Of a stretch of DNA of 56,850 bases, positions 7,045 to 14,635 are shown piece by piece. Each line of letters starts with the position of its first letter. The first letter of the stretch is position 1. Both the position numbers and the translations under genes were made by a program. Under the pieces are notes generated by a model. It had not been told where the DNA came from and did not search any database. It saw only the letters and a list, made by a program, of their open reading frames with translations. Source of the stretch: a virus; the IMG/VR virus record IMGVR_UViG_3300020156_000033, positions 1 through 56,850 of that record, one strand, 5' to 3'.

Positions 7045-7073
7045 AGTTCAGCACACCCACGGGAAGGGACACC

Positions 7074-7304
7074 ATGAGCAGCAGGAACAACTGGCGCCGC
7101 CGGGTAAGCCGGGAGATGCGCCCCATCGCCGAGAGGGCGCTGGAGCAGGGCTGGACCATCGACTGGAGCACGGGCAAGCACCAGGTCTGGACGAGCCCCG
7201 AAGGAGGCCGGGTCCGTGTACCCTGCACGCCATCCGACCGCAGGTCGGAGCGCAATACGATCGCCGAGCTGCGCCGGATGGGGCTGGATCTCGGCCGACA
7301 ATGA
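7074..7304 (+). CDS. HicA-like small protein, 76 aa
   Basis: ATG after CACGGGAAGGGACACC. The order fits the HicA fold (a dsRBD-like mRNA-interferase family): a helix, then GWTIDWSTGKHQVWTSPEGG with His36 at the usual catalytic place, then STPSD-like CTPSDRRSERN and a last helix (IAELRRMGLDL). HicA toxins normally pair with a HicB antitoxin, which is absent here; the next gene encodes an HTH protein instead. It may be a solitary HicA-fold RNA-binding protein. Confidence 0.7.
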   Translation: MSSRNNWRRRVSREMRPIAERALEQGWTIDWSTGKHQVWTSPEGGRVRVPCTPSDRRSERNTIAELRRMGLDLGRQ

Positions 7305-7316
7305 GAGGCGGACGCC

Positions 7317-7553
7317 ATGAGCGGGACGCAGGAGTACGTCGGGATGTCGGTGGTCGCCTCGCTGCTGGGCGTGAGCCGCCAGCACGTGGCCAAGCTGTAC
7401 GAGCGGTACCGGGACGACCCCGACCACCCGTTCCCCGCCCCCGAGGCCGTCACCGTGTCGCAGGGCAAGCGGGTACCCGGGTGGTCGGCGTCCTCGGTGG
7501 ACGCCGTCGTGTGCTGGTACCGGGAGTACCGGAAGGGGGGCGGCGATGCCTGA
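7317..7553 (+). CDS. Helix-turn-helix DNA-binding protein, 78 aa
   Basis: ATG after GAGAGGCGGACGCC. The N-terminal half reads as an HTH (VGMSVVASLLGVSRQHVAKL), similar to AlpA/excisionase-type winged helices, followed by a wing-like stretch (VPGWSASSVDAVVCWYREY). It may regulate its own operon or the HicA-like neighbour. Confidence 0.7.
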   Translation: MSGTQEYVGMSVVASLLGVSRQHVAKLYERYRDDPDHPFPAPEAVTVSQGKRVPGWSASSVDAVVCWYREYRKGGGDA

Positions 7554-7665
7554 ATGCCCGAGCTGCGGCTCTGAGCTGGACGTTTACGAGGATGCCCACG
7601 GCACGGTGTACCAGTGCCACGACATGGGGTGCTTGTCGCTGTTCGCAGACGACGAGATCGAATGA
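7546..7665 (+). CDS. Zinc-knuckle microprotein, 39 aa
   Basis: ATG 7546 overlaps the end of the HTH gene. MPECPSCGSELDVYED provides C-x2-C, then YQCHDMGCLSLF supplies C-H-x3-C, giving one complete zinc site. Acidic tail. Unknown partner. Confidence 0.6.
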   Translation: MPECPSCGSELDVYEDAHGTVYQCHDMGCLSLFADDEIE

Positions 7666-7684
7666 GCGAGTAGAGAGGTAGGGC

Positions 7685-8083
7685 ATGGACAGCACCAAGA
7701 GCATCTACGAGAAGGCGGCGGCCGCCGCCGACGCTTCGGCGGAGCACTTCCGCACCGAGTGCCTTCAGTACAACAAGGACACGATGACGCCCAACGCACG
7801 GCAGCGGGCGGAGCTGTCGGACCACCTGGGCGAGTCGTTCGAGCGGCTGTCGGCCGTGTTCACGGCGGCGGGTGACGGCATGTACCGCAGCTACGAGGCG
7901 GTGGCCGAGGTCGGCGCCGCCCTGGAGGTGCTGGCCGCCTTCCTCGGGCAGTCCCCGCTGCTGCCCCGGGAGCAGGAGTCGGCGCCGCTGGCCGAGAAGG
8001 TGGAACTGAGTGTGCTCCGCCGGACCCGGGATGCGCTGGAGGGCATGCGGGTCCCCGACGGCGACGGTCCGAGCGCGGCCTAG
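7685..8083 (+). CDS. Hypothetical alpha-helical protein, 132 aa
   Basis: ATG after GAGAGGTAGGGC. Almost wholly helical, Ala/Glu rich (SIYEKAAAAADASAEHFR; AVAEVGAALEVLAAFLGQ). Soluble, probably oligomeric. No family recognised. Confidence 0.65.
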   Translation: MDSTKSIYEKAAAAADASAEHFRTECLQYNKDTMTPNARQRAELSDHLGESFERLSAVFTAAGDGMYRSYEAVAEVGAALEVLAAFLGQSPLLPREQESAPLAEKVELSVLRRTRDALEGMRVPDGDGPSAA

Positions 8084-8140
8084 CTGAAGCTGGTCCACCG
8101 CCCCGGTGCCGACGACCTCTGACCCGGTGGCACGAGCGGG

Positions 8141-8165
8141 GAGCACACGCCTGCGGGGTGTGCTT
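8141..8165 (+). terminator. Hairpin of the GAGCACAC/GTGTGCT motif
   Basis: AGCACAC (8142-8148) pairs with GTGTGCT (8158-8164) around a 9-nt GC loop, followed by TCCTGCCC. It sits in the 118-nt gap between two early genes. Confidence 0.5.
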
Positions 8166-8201
8166 CCTGCCCGGATCATCCGGATACGGGAAGGAAGAGA
8201 C

Positions 8202-8582
8202 ATGCAGGAGAACGAAGAGCGCGCGATGCGTACGGTGGAAGCACTGCCGCCGACCAGGAAGAGGCTGATGCGGGACGTGTGGAACGGCGTCCTGGGCACG
8301 GTGCGAAAGGCCACGGAGGAGACGGGTGCGTGGGCCGTCGTCTACGACGACAACCCCGAGACGTGTGAGCAGGAGCCGCTGCCCTACCTGGGGCTCCAGG
8401 ACGTCCACGTCAAGGAGGGGGCGGTCTACGGCGCCCTGCACCGGCCCCCGGAGATCCGCCCCGCCGCTTCGGTGCGCGGAGCCCTGATGGCACACGTGGC
8501 CCCGGGCGATCGGGAAGGCAAGTACGAGATCACCGTCCGGGGGACGCGCGTCTACGCCCGCTACATCCTGCGGGAGGGCTGA
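8202..8582 (+). CDS. Hypothetical protein, 126 aa
   Basis: ATG after ATACGGGAAGGAAGAGAC. N-terminal helix, central VRKATEETGAWAVVYDDNP, C-terminal beta segment (YEITVRGTRVYARYILREG). Soluble. Unknown. The next gene starts 2 nt after its stop. Confidence 0.65.
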   Translation: MQENEERAMRTVEALPPTRKRLMRDVWNGVLGTVRKATEETGAWAVVYDDNPETCEQEPLPYLGLQDVHVKEGAVYGALHRPPEIRPAASVRGALMAHVAPGDREGKYEITVRGTRVYARYILREG

Positions 8583-8584
8583 CC

Positions 8585-8851
8585 GTGGATGACTACGTGT
8601 GGGTGGTCGGGGTCGGCTACAACGACGGCGGCATCCCGACCGCCGTCTTCACCGACCGGGACAGCGCCGTGGACTACCTCGTGAAGCAGCAGCGGCACTA
8701 CGAACCCTATGGCGACCTGAAGGTGGAGGCCGACCAGTTCGGCAAGATCGAGCAGCTGTACTGGAAGAACCCGCGTACCGGCCGCTGGAACAAGACGATC
8801 AACTGGATGTGCGAAATGCCGGTGCGGCGGGCGGTGGACGACCGTGGCTGA
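8585..8851 (+). CDS. Hypothetical protein, 88 aa
   Basis: GTG start right after the previous TGA (GGCTGACCGTG). Starts MDDYVWVVGVGYNDGG, with TAVFTDRDSAVDYLVKQQ giving a beta-alpha-beta feel. Trp/Lys-rich C-terminal half. Unknown; overlaps the next gene by 8 nt. Confidence 0.65.
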   Translation: MDDYVWVVGVGYNDGGIPTAVFTDRDSAVDYLVKQQRHYEPYGDLKVEADQFGKIEQLYWKNPRTGRWNKTINWMCEMPVRRAVDDRG

Positions 8852-8993
8852 GCCGACCGAGGAGGAGAAGGCCAGGCTGCGCGAGGAGATGCAGCGCGAG
8901 GTGATCCGGCGGGAGAACGAGGACCGCAAGAAGGAGGCCGACGCGCTGGAGAAGATCCGCGCGCGGACCCGGAGGAAGGGCAAGGACGGGTGA
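8844..8993 (+). CDS. Charged coiled-coil microprotein, 49 aa
   Basis: GTG 8844. The whole product is one highly charged helix (EEEKARLREEMQREVIRREN and following) ending in a basic tail. Overlap with the upstream gene and dense early packing support translation. Confidence 0.55.
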   Translation: MAEPTEEEKARLREEMQREVIRRENEDRKKEADALEKIRARTRRKGKDG

Positions 8994-9011
8994 ACCGATG
9001 AGCGCCAGCTC

Positions 9012-9110
9012 ATGCTGATCCGGCCGGACTTCCCGGAGAAGCAGTACAGCGTGGACCGGATCAACGAGGAGTACGGCCCGCTGGAGGTCGTCTACCGCAG
9101 TCCGGTGTAG
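9012..9110 (+). CDS. Possible 32-aa peptide
   Basis: ATG CTG ATC ... TAG gives MLIRPDFPEKQYSVDRINEE and 12 more residues. It fills the gap before a hairpin, and no other frame is better there, but the ribosome site is poor. A weak call. Confidence 0.35.
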   Translation: MLIRPDFPEKQYSVDRINEEYGPLEVVYRSPV

Positions 9111-9117
9111 CGAAGCC

Positions 9118-9144
9118 GGATGCACGGGCGCGGTCCGTGCATCC
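9118..9144 (+). terminator. Perfect 10-bp hairpin
   Basis: GGATGCACGG (9118-9127) pairs with CCGTGCATCC (9135-9144), loop of 7 nt, followed by CCTCC. It precedes the leader of the gene at 9179. Confidence 0.55.
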
Positions 9145-9178
9145 CCTCCGGTACACCACCGACACGGGAAGGAACACC

Positions 9179-9520
9179 ATGGAGATCAAGGGGATCAGGA
9201 GGCTGGCGGAGTTCACGCGGACCAACGCCACTGCGGCGGAGGAGTTCGGCCGGACCGTCAGCGAGCAGATCGCGCAGCTCAACGCCCGGGTTTCCCGGTT
9301 GGAGGGACCCGACCCGGCGGCGGCGGTGCGGGACTACGACCAGCTCATCGGCAAGAACGTCGTGGTCGAGGAAGGAGCGTACTTCACCGCCGGGAAGCTG
9401 GTGGGCTACACCGAGAACCGGGTCTACCTGTCGATTCCCGAAGTCGGGTTCAGCCCGCCCGCCGTCCAGGGTGTGCTCCGGGAGAAGATCACCGCCGTCT
9501 TCGAGCCGAAGGGGTTGTGA
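9179..9520 (+). CDS. Hypothetical coiled-coil protein, 113 aa
   Basis: The true start is the ATG after CACCGACACGGGAAGGAACACC, the recurrent leader of this genome; the frame is open 14 codons further upstream. N-terminal coiled coil (TVSEQIAQLNARVSRLEG), then a beta-rich domain (KNVVVEEGAYFTAGKLVGY) that may be an SH3-like barrel. Unknown function. Confidence 0.7.
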   Translation: MEIKGIRRLAEFTRTNATAAEEFGRTVSEQIAQLNARVSRLEGPDPAAAVRDYDQLIGKNVVVEEGAYFTAGKLVGYTENRVYLSIPEVGFSPPAVQGVLREKITAVFEPKGL

Positions 9521-9840
9521 TGACCGAGGACGCCGAGCGGGCGTGGGCCGACATCGTTACCAAAGCGAGACACACCCTGGCGCTGGACACGCTGCACCGG
9601 GCCGAGCGCATGGTGCACGGGGACCCCGACCACGACGGGCTGATCGCCGACTACGGCAGGGGCAGCGCCCACCTGGAGCGCATCGCCGCAGATCTGGAGG
9701 AGCACCTGTCCCGTAGCGCCGAGGAGACCGCCGACATGATGGCGCAGGTCCGGGACCATGCGGGTTCGGCGTCCAAGCCCTGGGACGTCGGCAACGTGGA
9801 CGATGACTGGGAATTGGACCACTCCCCCGATGACTTCTGA
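9520..9840 (+). CDS. Hypothetical alpha-helical protein, 106 aa
   Basis: ATG 9520 overlaps the previous stop (TGATG). Helical with His/Asp spacing (AERMVHGDPDHDGLIADY) and an acidic C-terminus. Unknown. Confidence 0.65.
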   Translation: MTEDAERAWADIVTKARHTLALDTLHRAERMVHGDPDHDGLIADYGRGSAHLERIAADLEEHLSRSAEETADMMAQVRDHAGSASKPWDVGNVDDDWELDHSPDDF

Positions 9841-9851
9841 GAGGACACGGG

Positions 9852-10034
9852 ATGCCGCTGAACCACACTGACCTGGTCATGCTCATGTTCAGGGACCGCC
9901 AGCTCGGTCTGATCACCGACGAAGAACTCCGCCGCCTGGTGGACAGCCTGCTCTCGTCGGTGCGCTGGAGCAAGAGCGAGGAGCTGCGCAAGGAGATCGC
10001 CCTGCGTATCGAGGCCGGGGAGTTCGGGACGTGA
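9852..10034 (+). CDS. Hypothetical small helical protein, 60 aa
   Basis: ATG after GAGAGGACACGGG. Two or three helices (LGLITDEELRRLVDSLLSSV; KSEELRKEIALRIEAGEF). Its TGA overlaps the GTG of the helicase gene, so it is the first gene of the replication block and may be coupled to it. Confidence 0.65.
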   Translation: MPLNHTDLVMLMFRDRQLGLITDEELRRLVDSLLSSVRWSKSEELRKEIALRIEAGEFGT

Positions 10035-11437
10035 GGGTCGAACGCGAGCGGATGATCCTTCGCCCCTACCAGGTCGAAGATCTGGACATCGTGCTCGCCG
10101 CCGAGGACGGCTCGGCCCTGATCGCCAACACGATGGGCACGGGCAAGACCCTGCTCGCCGTCGAGGCGGTCAGGGCCGTGGCCCCGGCCACCGGACGGGC
10201 GCTGGTCATCGCACCGCTCAACACGCACACCGGCTGGGAGCGCACCATCCGGGCGCAGAGCGGTCCGGACACCCCCATCCACAGACTGACCGGGGGCAAG
10301 GACGGCAAGCTCGCCTGGGACGCTCTGGCGGACGGCTGGGCGGGCTGGTACCTCATCGGCTGGGAGTACTTCCGGCGCTTCGACTGGCGGCCGCCCGGCG
10401 TGTTCGACGTGGCCGTAGCCGACGAGTGCCACCGGGCGCAGAACCGCAAGTCCAAGACGGCCAAGGCCCTGTGGTCGGTGCGCGCCCGGCGCAAGCTGGC
10501 CATGTCGGGAACCCCGGCGGGCAACCGGATCGAGGGACTGTGGTCGGTGCTGCACTGGTTGTGGCCCGAGCAGCACCCCCACTACTGGCCGTGGGTGAAG
10601 AAGTACCTGCGCACCCGGCCCAACCGCTACACCCAGGTGGAGATCGTCGGGGAGAAGGTGCCCGGCCAGGTCATCCGCAGCGTGCCGTGCTACACCCGCC
10701 GCAAGCTGGAGGACGTGGTCGCCGACCTGCCCGAGCGCATCACCTACACGGTGGACACGCGGATGCTCCCGGCCCAGGCCAGGATCTACCGCCAGTTCGA
10801 GGCGCAGTCCCTGGCGTGGTTGAAGGAGCACCCGGTGGCCACGCCCCTGCCCGTGCAGCAGCGGTTGCGCATGCTGCAGACGGCGCTGGGCGTGCCGACG
10901 CTGTTCGAGAAGGAGGAGCTGGACGAGGACGGGTTCCCCAAGACCGAGATCGGGTTCGAGCCGGACTGCAAATCGGCCAAGATCGACGCGATGCTCGACA
11001 TCGTCTCCGACCTGCCCGAGCACACCCCCGTGATGGTCTACACCCACTCAGCCCGCTTCGCCGAGGTCGTGGTCGCACGGCTGAACGACAAGGGCATCGG
11101 CCGGGCCGAACTGTGGACGGGCCGGGTCCCCCAGCACACCCGCATGCGTGTGCTGAAGGAGTTCGGCGGCGGGGTCCGGTTCATCGTGGCCGGGATCGCC
11201 GCCATCGGGGAGGGCGTGGACGGGTTGCAGCGGGTGTGCAACCACGAGATCTGGCTGAGCAAGCACGACAACGGGCTGCTCAACGAGCAGGCCGCCGCCC
11301 GCCTGCTGCGCATGGGGCAGTCCAAGCCCGTGCTGAGCTGGGTCATCCGGGCCGAGGACACCATCGACACGCTGGTCTACCAGCGGCTGGACGAGAACGC
11401 GGAGGCCATGGCCTTCGCACTGGAGAAGGAGGACTGA
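10031..11437 (+). CDS. SF2 (SNF2-like) DEAH/DECH-box helicase, 468 aa
   Basis: An ATP-dependent nucleic-acid translocase, probably acting at the replication fork or in recombination. Motifs are in order: LRPYQ (Q-like, residues 10-14), Walker A NTMGTGKT (33-40), DECH box at 131-134, SGTP motif III at 159-162, and in the second RecA domain AAARLLRMGQSKPV (motif VI, with Arg fingers). A SNF2-type C-terminal domain is complete. GTG start overlaps the previous stop. It heads the helicase, Cas4, Sak4, SSB-like, primase, PolA, resolvase series, a common actinophage order. Confidence 0.9.
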   Translation: MRVERERMILRPYQVEDLDIVLAAEDGSALIANTMGTGKTLLAVEAVRAVAPATGRALVIAPLNTHTGWERTIRAQSGPDTPIHRLTGGKDGKLAWDALADGWAGWYLIGWEYFRRFDWRPPGVFDVAVADECHRAQNRKSKTAKALWSVRARRKLAMSGTPAGNRIEGLWSVLHWLWPEQHPHYWPWVKKYLRTRPNRYTQVEIVGEKVPGQVIRSVPCYTRRKLEDVVADLPERITYTVDTRMLPAQARIYRQFEAQSLAWLKEHPVATPLPVQQRLRMLQTALGVPTLFEKEELDEDGFPKTEIGFEPDCKSAKIDAMLDIVSDLPEHTPVMVYTHSARFAEVVVARLNDKGIGRAELWTGRVPQHTRMRVLKEFGGGVRFIVAGIAAIGEGVDGLQRVCNHEIWLSKHDNGLLNEQAAARLLRMGQSKPVLSWVIRAEDTIDTLVYQRLDENAEAMAFALEKED

Positions 11438-11438
11438 C

Positions 11439-11807
11439 GTGCGGTTCAACGACGCCGAACTCGGCGGTATGAGCGACGAGCGGCTGGCCAAGGAGATGGC
11501 CAACGCCAAGCTGGAGTACGACGCCGCCGATGCCCAGCTGGAGGAGATGAAGCGGGAGTACCGGCGCCGCCGCCGCGACGAGCTGGGCGACTACGAGCAC
11601 GAGGACGCGGGTGTGCGGGTGAAGTTGCAGCCCAACCGCCGATTCGACCTCGAACGGGCCGAGCAGATCCTGACGGATGAGGAGAAGGCGCGGTTCACCC
11701 GCCCCATGCTCGACCGGGAGCTGATCAAGAAGGGGCTGAGCCCCGAGGACTACTCGGCCCTGTGCAAGGAGTACGACCCCAAGGTGAAGATCGAGGTCCT
11801 GGGGTGA
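11439..11807 (+). CDS. Hypothetical coiled-coil protein next to the helicase, 122 aa
   Basis: GTG start immediately after the helicase stop. A long N-terminal coiled coil (LEYDAADAQLEEMKREYRRR), then a domain with VRVKLQPNRRFDLERAEQIL. Small coiled-coil genes often follow the helicase in this type of replication block. A helicase or recombinase partner is a reasonable guess. Overlaps the next GTG. Confidence 0.65.
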   Translation: MRFNDAELGGMSDERLAKEMANAKLEYDAADAQLEEMKREYRRRRRDELGDYEHEDAGVRVKLQPNRRFDLERAEQILTDEEKARFTRPMLDRELIKKGLSPEDYSALCKEYDPKVKIEVLG

Positions 11808-11884
11808 GCGAGTTCGTCACCTACGCCGCCTACGTCTGCCTCGGGGTCTTCCTGGCCTTCCTGCTGATCCGCAGCGGGGAGTAG
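11804..11884 (+). CDS. Membrane micropeptide, 26 aa
   Basis: GTG AGC GAG ... TAG overlapping the previous stop as GTGA. One hydrophobic helix (FVTYAAYVCLGVFLAFLLI) then RSGE. The coupled start and clean membrane helix argue it is expressed. It is followed by a terminator. Confidence 0.5.
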   Translation: MSEFVTYAAYVCLGVFLAFLLIRSGE

Positions 11885-11907
11885 CAGGTCAAGGACTTCC
11901 GATCATG

Positions 11908-11938
11908 GGGAGCACCGATTAGGGTCGGTGCTCCCTTT
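11908..11938 (+). terminator. Rho-independent terminator
   Basis: GGGAGCACCGA (11908-11918) pairs perfectly with TCGGTGCTCCC (11925-11935), 6-nt loop, then TTT. Confidence 0.8.
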
Positions 11939-11974
11939 CCGTTCCAAGGGCACACGGAAGATGGGAGAGCAGGG

Positions 11975-12331
11975 ATGTTCAGAATGCGCATCGGTAGGGC
12001 GCTGGCCTACTTCGAGATGGCGGGCGAACTGAAGTGCCGCGCCAGCCGGGAGGACATCGGCAGGTGGGCGTGGGGCGCCCCGGGCGAGCGCGGCCCCGAG
12101 TACGACGACTACACCGTGATAGGGGTCTTCCCCAGCGGGGACTTCCACGGGGTGCTGGTCCTCTACGACCAGCTGTCGGGGGTGTTCTACGGAACGACGC
12201 TCGACCTGCTGTGTACGGGGCCGAACCCGTTCGGGGAGCCCGACTTCGTCACCTTCCATCGATACGCGGTGACGGGCGGGGAGCTGGTTCCCTTCCGCAA
12301 GGCCGAGTACAACCTGGGCCAGACCGGATGA
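11975..12331 (+). CDS. Hypothetical protein, 118 aa
   Basis: ATG after GATGGGAGAGCAGGG. Begins MFRMRIGRALAYFEMAGEL. Aromatic- and Gly-rich beta region (YTVIGVFPSGDFHGVLVLYD). Soluble; unknown. It stands alone between the terminator and the structured leader of the exonuclease operon. Confidence 0.65.
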   Translation: MFRMRIGRALAYFEMAGELKCRASREDIGRWAWGAPGERGPEYDDYTVIGVFPSGDFHGVLVLYDQLSGVFYGTTLDLLCTGPNPFGEPDFVTFHRYAVTGGELVPFRKAEYNLGQTG

Positions 12332-12336
12332 CGCGG

Positions 12337-12368
12337 TTGTGCTGTCTGTGACCCGGTTCCACTAGGGT
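12337..12368 (+). promoter_or_regulatory. Weak candidate promoter for the recombination operon
   Basis: TTGTGC (12337-12342) and TAGGGT (12363-12368) resemble the -35/-10 pair of vegetative actinomycete promoters, but the 20-nt spacing is long. Offered because a terminator lies upstream and a structured leader follows. Confidence 0.25.
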
Positions 12369-12402
12369 GGAAGCCGCGCCGCAGCCGGGCAGCCAGGTCA
12401 GA

Positions 12403-12501
12403 ACAGGCCGCAGGGTGCAGGGCTGACCGAGTACCGCGTATCGATCTGCGGCCTGTCGCGTGCGAGCGCCGTGAAGCACACGCCCGAGCGGGGTGTGCTT
12501 C
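12403..12501 (+). promoter_or_regulatory. Two-hairpin structured leader
   Basis: ACAGGCCGCAG (12403-12413) pairs with CTGCGGCCTGT (12446-12456), enclosing 32 nt. GAAGCACAC (12473-12481) pairs with GTGTGCTTC (12493-12501). Together with the mini-ORF at 12540 they form a leader of over 150 nt ahead of the exonuclease gene, compatible with attenuation or translational control. Confidence 0.5.
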
Positions 12502-12539
12502 GCGGGGTCCGACACGGGACCGTGAACGGGAAGGACACC

Positions 12540-12569
12540 ATGGAGAACGACGAGGAAGTACGCGCTTGA
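12540..12569 (+). CDS. Putative 9-aa leader peptide
   Basis: ATG after ACGGGAAGGACACC, one of the best ribosome sites in the window, encodes MENDEEVRA and stops at TGA 12567-12569, overlapping the TTG start of the exonuclease gene (TTGA). The good ribosome site thus serves the peptide, and the exonuclease would be reached by re-initiation. Confidence 0.45.
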   Translation: MENDEEVRA

Positions 12570-13285
12570 GCGGAGAGCACGACCGCGAGAAGCGACGGGC
12601 CGTGGTGGAGAAGGCGGTGCTGGACGGGATCACCCGGACCACCGCCCGCGACCAGCAGAAGGGCATCGGCCCGAGCGAGATCGGCCAGGACTGCGACTTC
12701 TGCGTGGGCCTGGCGCTGACCCGGCGCTACCCCCAGCTCCGGCGGGGGGTGGACGCCGAGCCCGTCCTGCTGGAGGAGTCCTCCTACCGCAGGTTCAGCC
12801 TGAAGGCGTGGACGGGGACGGCGACGCACGAGAAGCTGGAGCGCGACGTCGAGTTCCCCGGGCTGCTGAAGGAGCACACCTTCGAGGTGTACTGGATGGA
12901 GGGATACGGGCAGATCGTCGGCCACGTGGACGCCGCCTTCCTGGAGCAGCTGACCGCCTTGGACTACAAGACCAAGGACGTCGCCAAGATCCGCTACTTC
13001 AAGCTGAACGGCGTACCGCAGAAGGAGGCCGTGCAGCTGATGCTGTACGGATGGGCGCTGGAGCGGGCCGGGCACCCCGTCGAGGACGTGGGCCTGTGCT
13101 ACATCCCGCGCGACTCCAACACCCTCGGCGACATCTGGACGGCCTTCGCCGTCTACCGCTCCGACTACGCCGAGCGGGCACTGGAGCGGCTGGAGAAGTT
13201 GTGGCAGCGGGTGCGCAGTGGCGACCTCGCCGCGCTGGAGCGCGACCCCGAGTGCTACGAGTGCAATCAGTCGTTCCGCATCTAG
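12566..13285 (+). CDS. Cas4/RecB-family PD-(D/E)XK exonuclease, 239 aa
   Basis: Predicted ssDNA exonuclease for recombination or end processing. Motifs: H89 (GTATHEK), D122 (GHVDAAF), D133-x-K135 (LDYKTK) and the Q157-x3-Y161 box. Four cysteines, C43 and C46 near the N-terminus and C230 and C233 at the C-terminus, match the iron-sulphur cluster of Cas4/AddB nucleases. The only possible start in frame is TTG 12566; no other start codon occurs until residue 111. Its stop TAG is fused to the repeat cassette leading to the Sak4-like gene. Confidence 0.85.
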   Translation: MSGEHDREKRRAVVEKAVLDGITRTTARDQQKGIGPSEIGQDCDFCVGLALTRRYPQLRRGVDAEPVLLEESSYRRFSLKAWTGTATHEKLERDVEFPGLLKEHTFEVYWMEGYGQIVGHVDAAFLEQLTALDYKTKDVAKIRYFKLNGVPQKEAVQLMLYGWALERAGHPVEDVGLCYIPRDSNTLGDIWTAFAVYRSDYAERALERLEKLWQRVRSGDLAALERDPECYECNQSFRI

Positions 13286-13314
13286 CACACACCGACACGG
13301 GAAGGAACACCATG
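13283..13314 (+). promoter_or_regulatory. Stop/ribosome-site/start cassette, copy at the Sak4-like gene
   Basis: TAGCACACACCGACACGG followed by GAAGGAACACCATG. The same stop-overlapping leader recurs at 19609 (nearly identical for 25 nt), 21265, and in shorter form at 5224, 7050 and 9150. Confidence 0.6.
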
Positions 13315-14082
13315 GCCCTCGATCTGAGCGGGCTCCCCGGCATCGAGATCAGGAAGCCCAAGGACGTGGCGAAGTCGCCGACGTTCCTGTTCTACGGACT
13401 GCCCAAGTCCGGCAAGACCACCCTGGCCGCCTCGGCGGCGCTGGTGGAGGAGCTGAGTCCGGTCCTCGTCATCGACTTCGAGGGCGGGACCGAGTCGCTG
13501 GCCGGTCTCTACGACGTCGATGTCATCCGGATCACCAACTACGAGCAGGGCAGCGAGTTCCTGCCGAAGTTGCTCACGCAGGACCACGGCTACAAGACCG
13601 TCGTCCTGGACCCGGTCAACGCCTTCCAGAAGCAGCTCCAGGACCAGATCGTCCGCAAGCAGAAGGAGTTCCAGCCGAGCGCCAAGGCCAACAACTCCCT
13701 CGGCGAGCGGTCGATGCTCCAGGCCGACTGGATGGTGGTCGGCGACAAGATGCGCAAGCTGTTCGAGGGGTTCCACAACGCCCCGTTCGTCACGATCTTC
13801 ACGGCGCACGCCGAGAAGGACAAGGACCCCAACACGGGGGCCCTGCTCATGGAACCCATGATGCAGGGCAAGATCTCGAAGTCCGAGCTGGGCCGCATCC
13901 CGACGATCATCGGCTACGTCCGCATGGTCGAAGAGGGTGGTAACGTCTTCCCCGTCGTCCGCTTCGGGGGCGGGAGGGGCATCATCGCTGGTGACCGCCT
14001 CCGTGTCCTGGACACCGAGGAGAAGGACCCCACGATGCGGACCATCTGGGGCAAGATCAAGCCCGTTCTCATCACCAAGTAA
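13312..14082 (+). CDS. Sak4-like RecA-fold ATPase, 256 aa
   Basis: Likely single-strand annealing or recombination ATPase. Walker A GLPKSGKT at residues 29-36; Walker B-like strand TVVLDPVNAF near residue 100; later conserved IFTAHAEKDKD. The size and single RecA core match phage Sak4/AAA_24 proteins, which work with a Cas4-type nuclease and an SSB; both neighbours fit. ATG with the canonical leader; the open frame upstream overlaps the exonuclease and is not coding. Confidence 0.85.
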   Translation: MALDLSGLPGIEIRKPKDVAKSPTFLFYGLPKSGKTTLAASAALVEELSPVLVIDFEGGTESLAGLYDVDVIRITNYEQGSEFLPKLLTQDHGYKTVVLDPVNAFQKQLQDQIVRKQKEFQPSAKANNSLGERSMLQADWMVVGDKMRKLFEGFHNAPFVTIFTAHAEKDKDPNTGALLMEPMMQGKISKSELGRIPTIIGYVRMVEEGGNVFPVVRFGGGRGIIAGDRLRVLDTEEKDPTMRTIWGKIKPVLITK

Positions 14083-14109
14083 CCACTGCACCACGGAAAG
14101 AGGCAGCAC

Positions 14110-14619
14110 GTGTCCGACGCCACGTTCAACCCGGCCGAGATCAACCTCAACCTGACCGAGGACGACTTCGCCGACAACGGGTTCAAGCTGATCCCGGTCG
14201 GCACCTGGGTCACCACCGTCATCTACGACGTCCAGATGAAGACCGTCGGCAAGCCGGGCGACAACTTCGGCAAGCCGATGTACAACGTCACCTTCCGCGT
14301 GTGCAACAACGAGTACGGCAGGAACAAGCAGCTCCGCAGCATGGTCTGCCTCTGGCAGGGTGCGCACTTCACCTACGCCAACCTGGTCAAGGCGCTGGGC
14401 GCGGCCAAGACCGGCGGCCAGGGGGTCCTGAGCCCCGAGGAGCTGATGGGTCTCGAGGTGGACGTGCGGATCAAGCGCCACCGCGAGCACGAGGGCAACC
14501 TCTACGAGGAGATCGGCGGCTTCGCCCCCGCCGGGACGAAGGCGGGCGGGGTGGTCTCCGACTCCGCCGCCCAGGAGTTCGGCGCCAAGTCGGGCACCAC
14601 CGTCAACCTCTTCGACTAG
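14110..14619 (+). CDS. ssDNA-binding-like protein (DUF669-type), 169 aa
   Basis: GTG after GGAAAGAGGCAGCAC. The fold looks like an OB-type or DUF669 phage protein: LIPVGTWVTTVIYDVQM, then NVTFRVCNNEYGRNKQ, VWQGAHF-like CLWQGAHFTYANLVKALG, and a Gly-rich tail ending TTVNLFD. Position between Sak4 and primase suggests it coats ssDNA. Its TAG is embedded in TAGCACACC and it is followed by a strong terminator. Confidence 0.7.
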   Translation: MSDATFNPAEINLNLTEDDFADNGFKLIPVGTWVTTVIYDVQMKTVGKPGDNFGKPMYNVTFRVCNNEYGRNKQLRSMVCLWQGAHFTYANLVKALGAAKTGGQGVLSPEELMGLEVDVRIKRHREHEGNLYEEIGGFAPAGTKAGGVVSDSAAQEFGAKSGTTVNLFD

Positions 14620-14635
14620 CACACCGACTGAGGAA

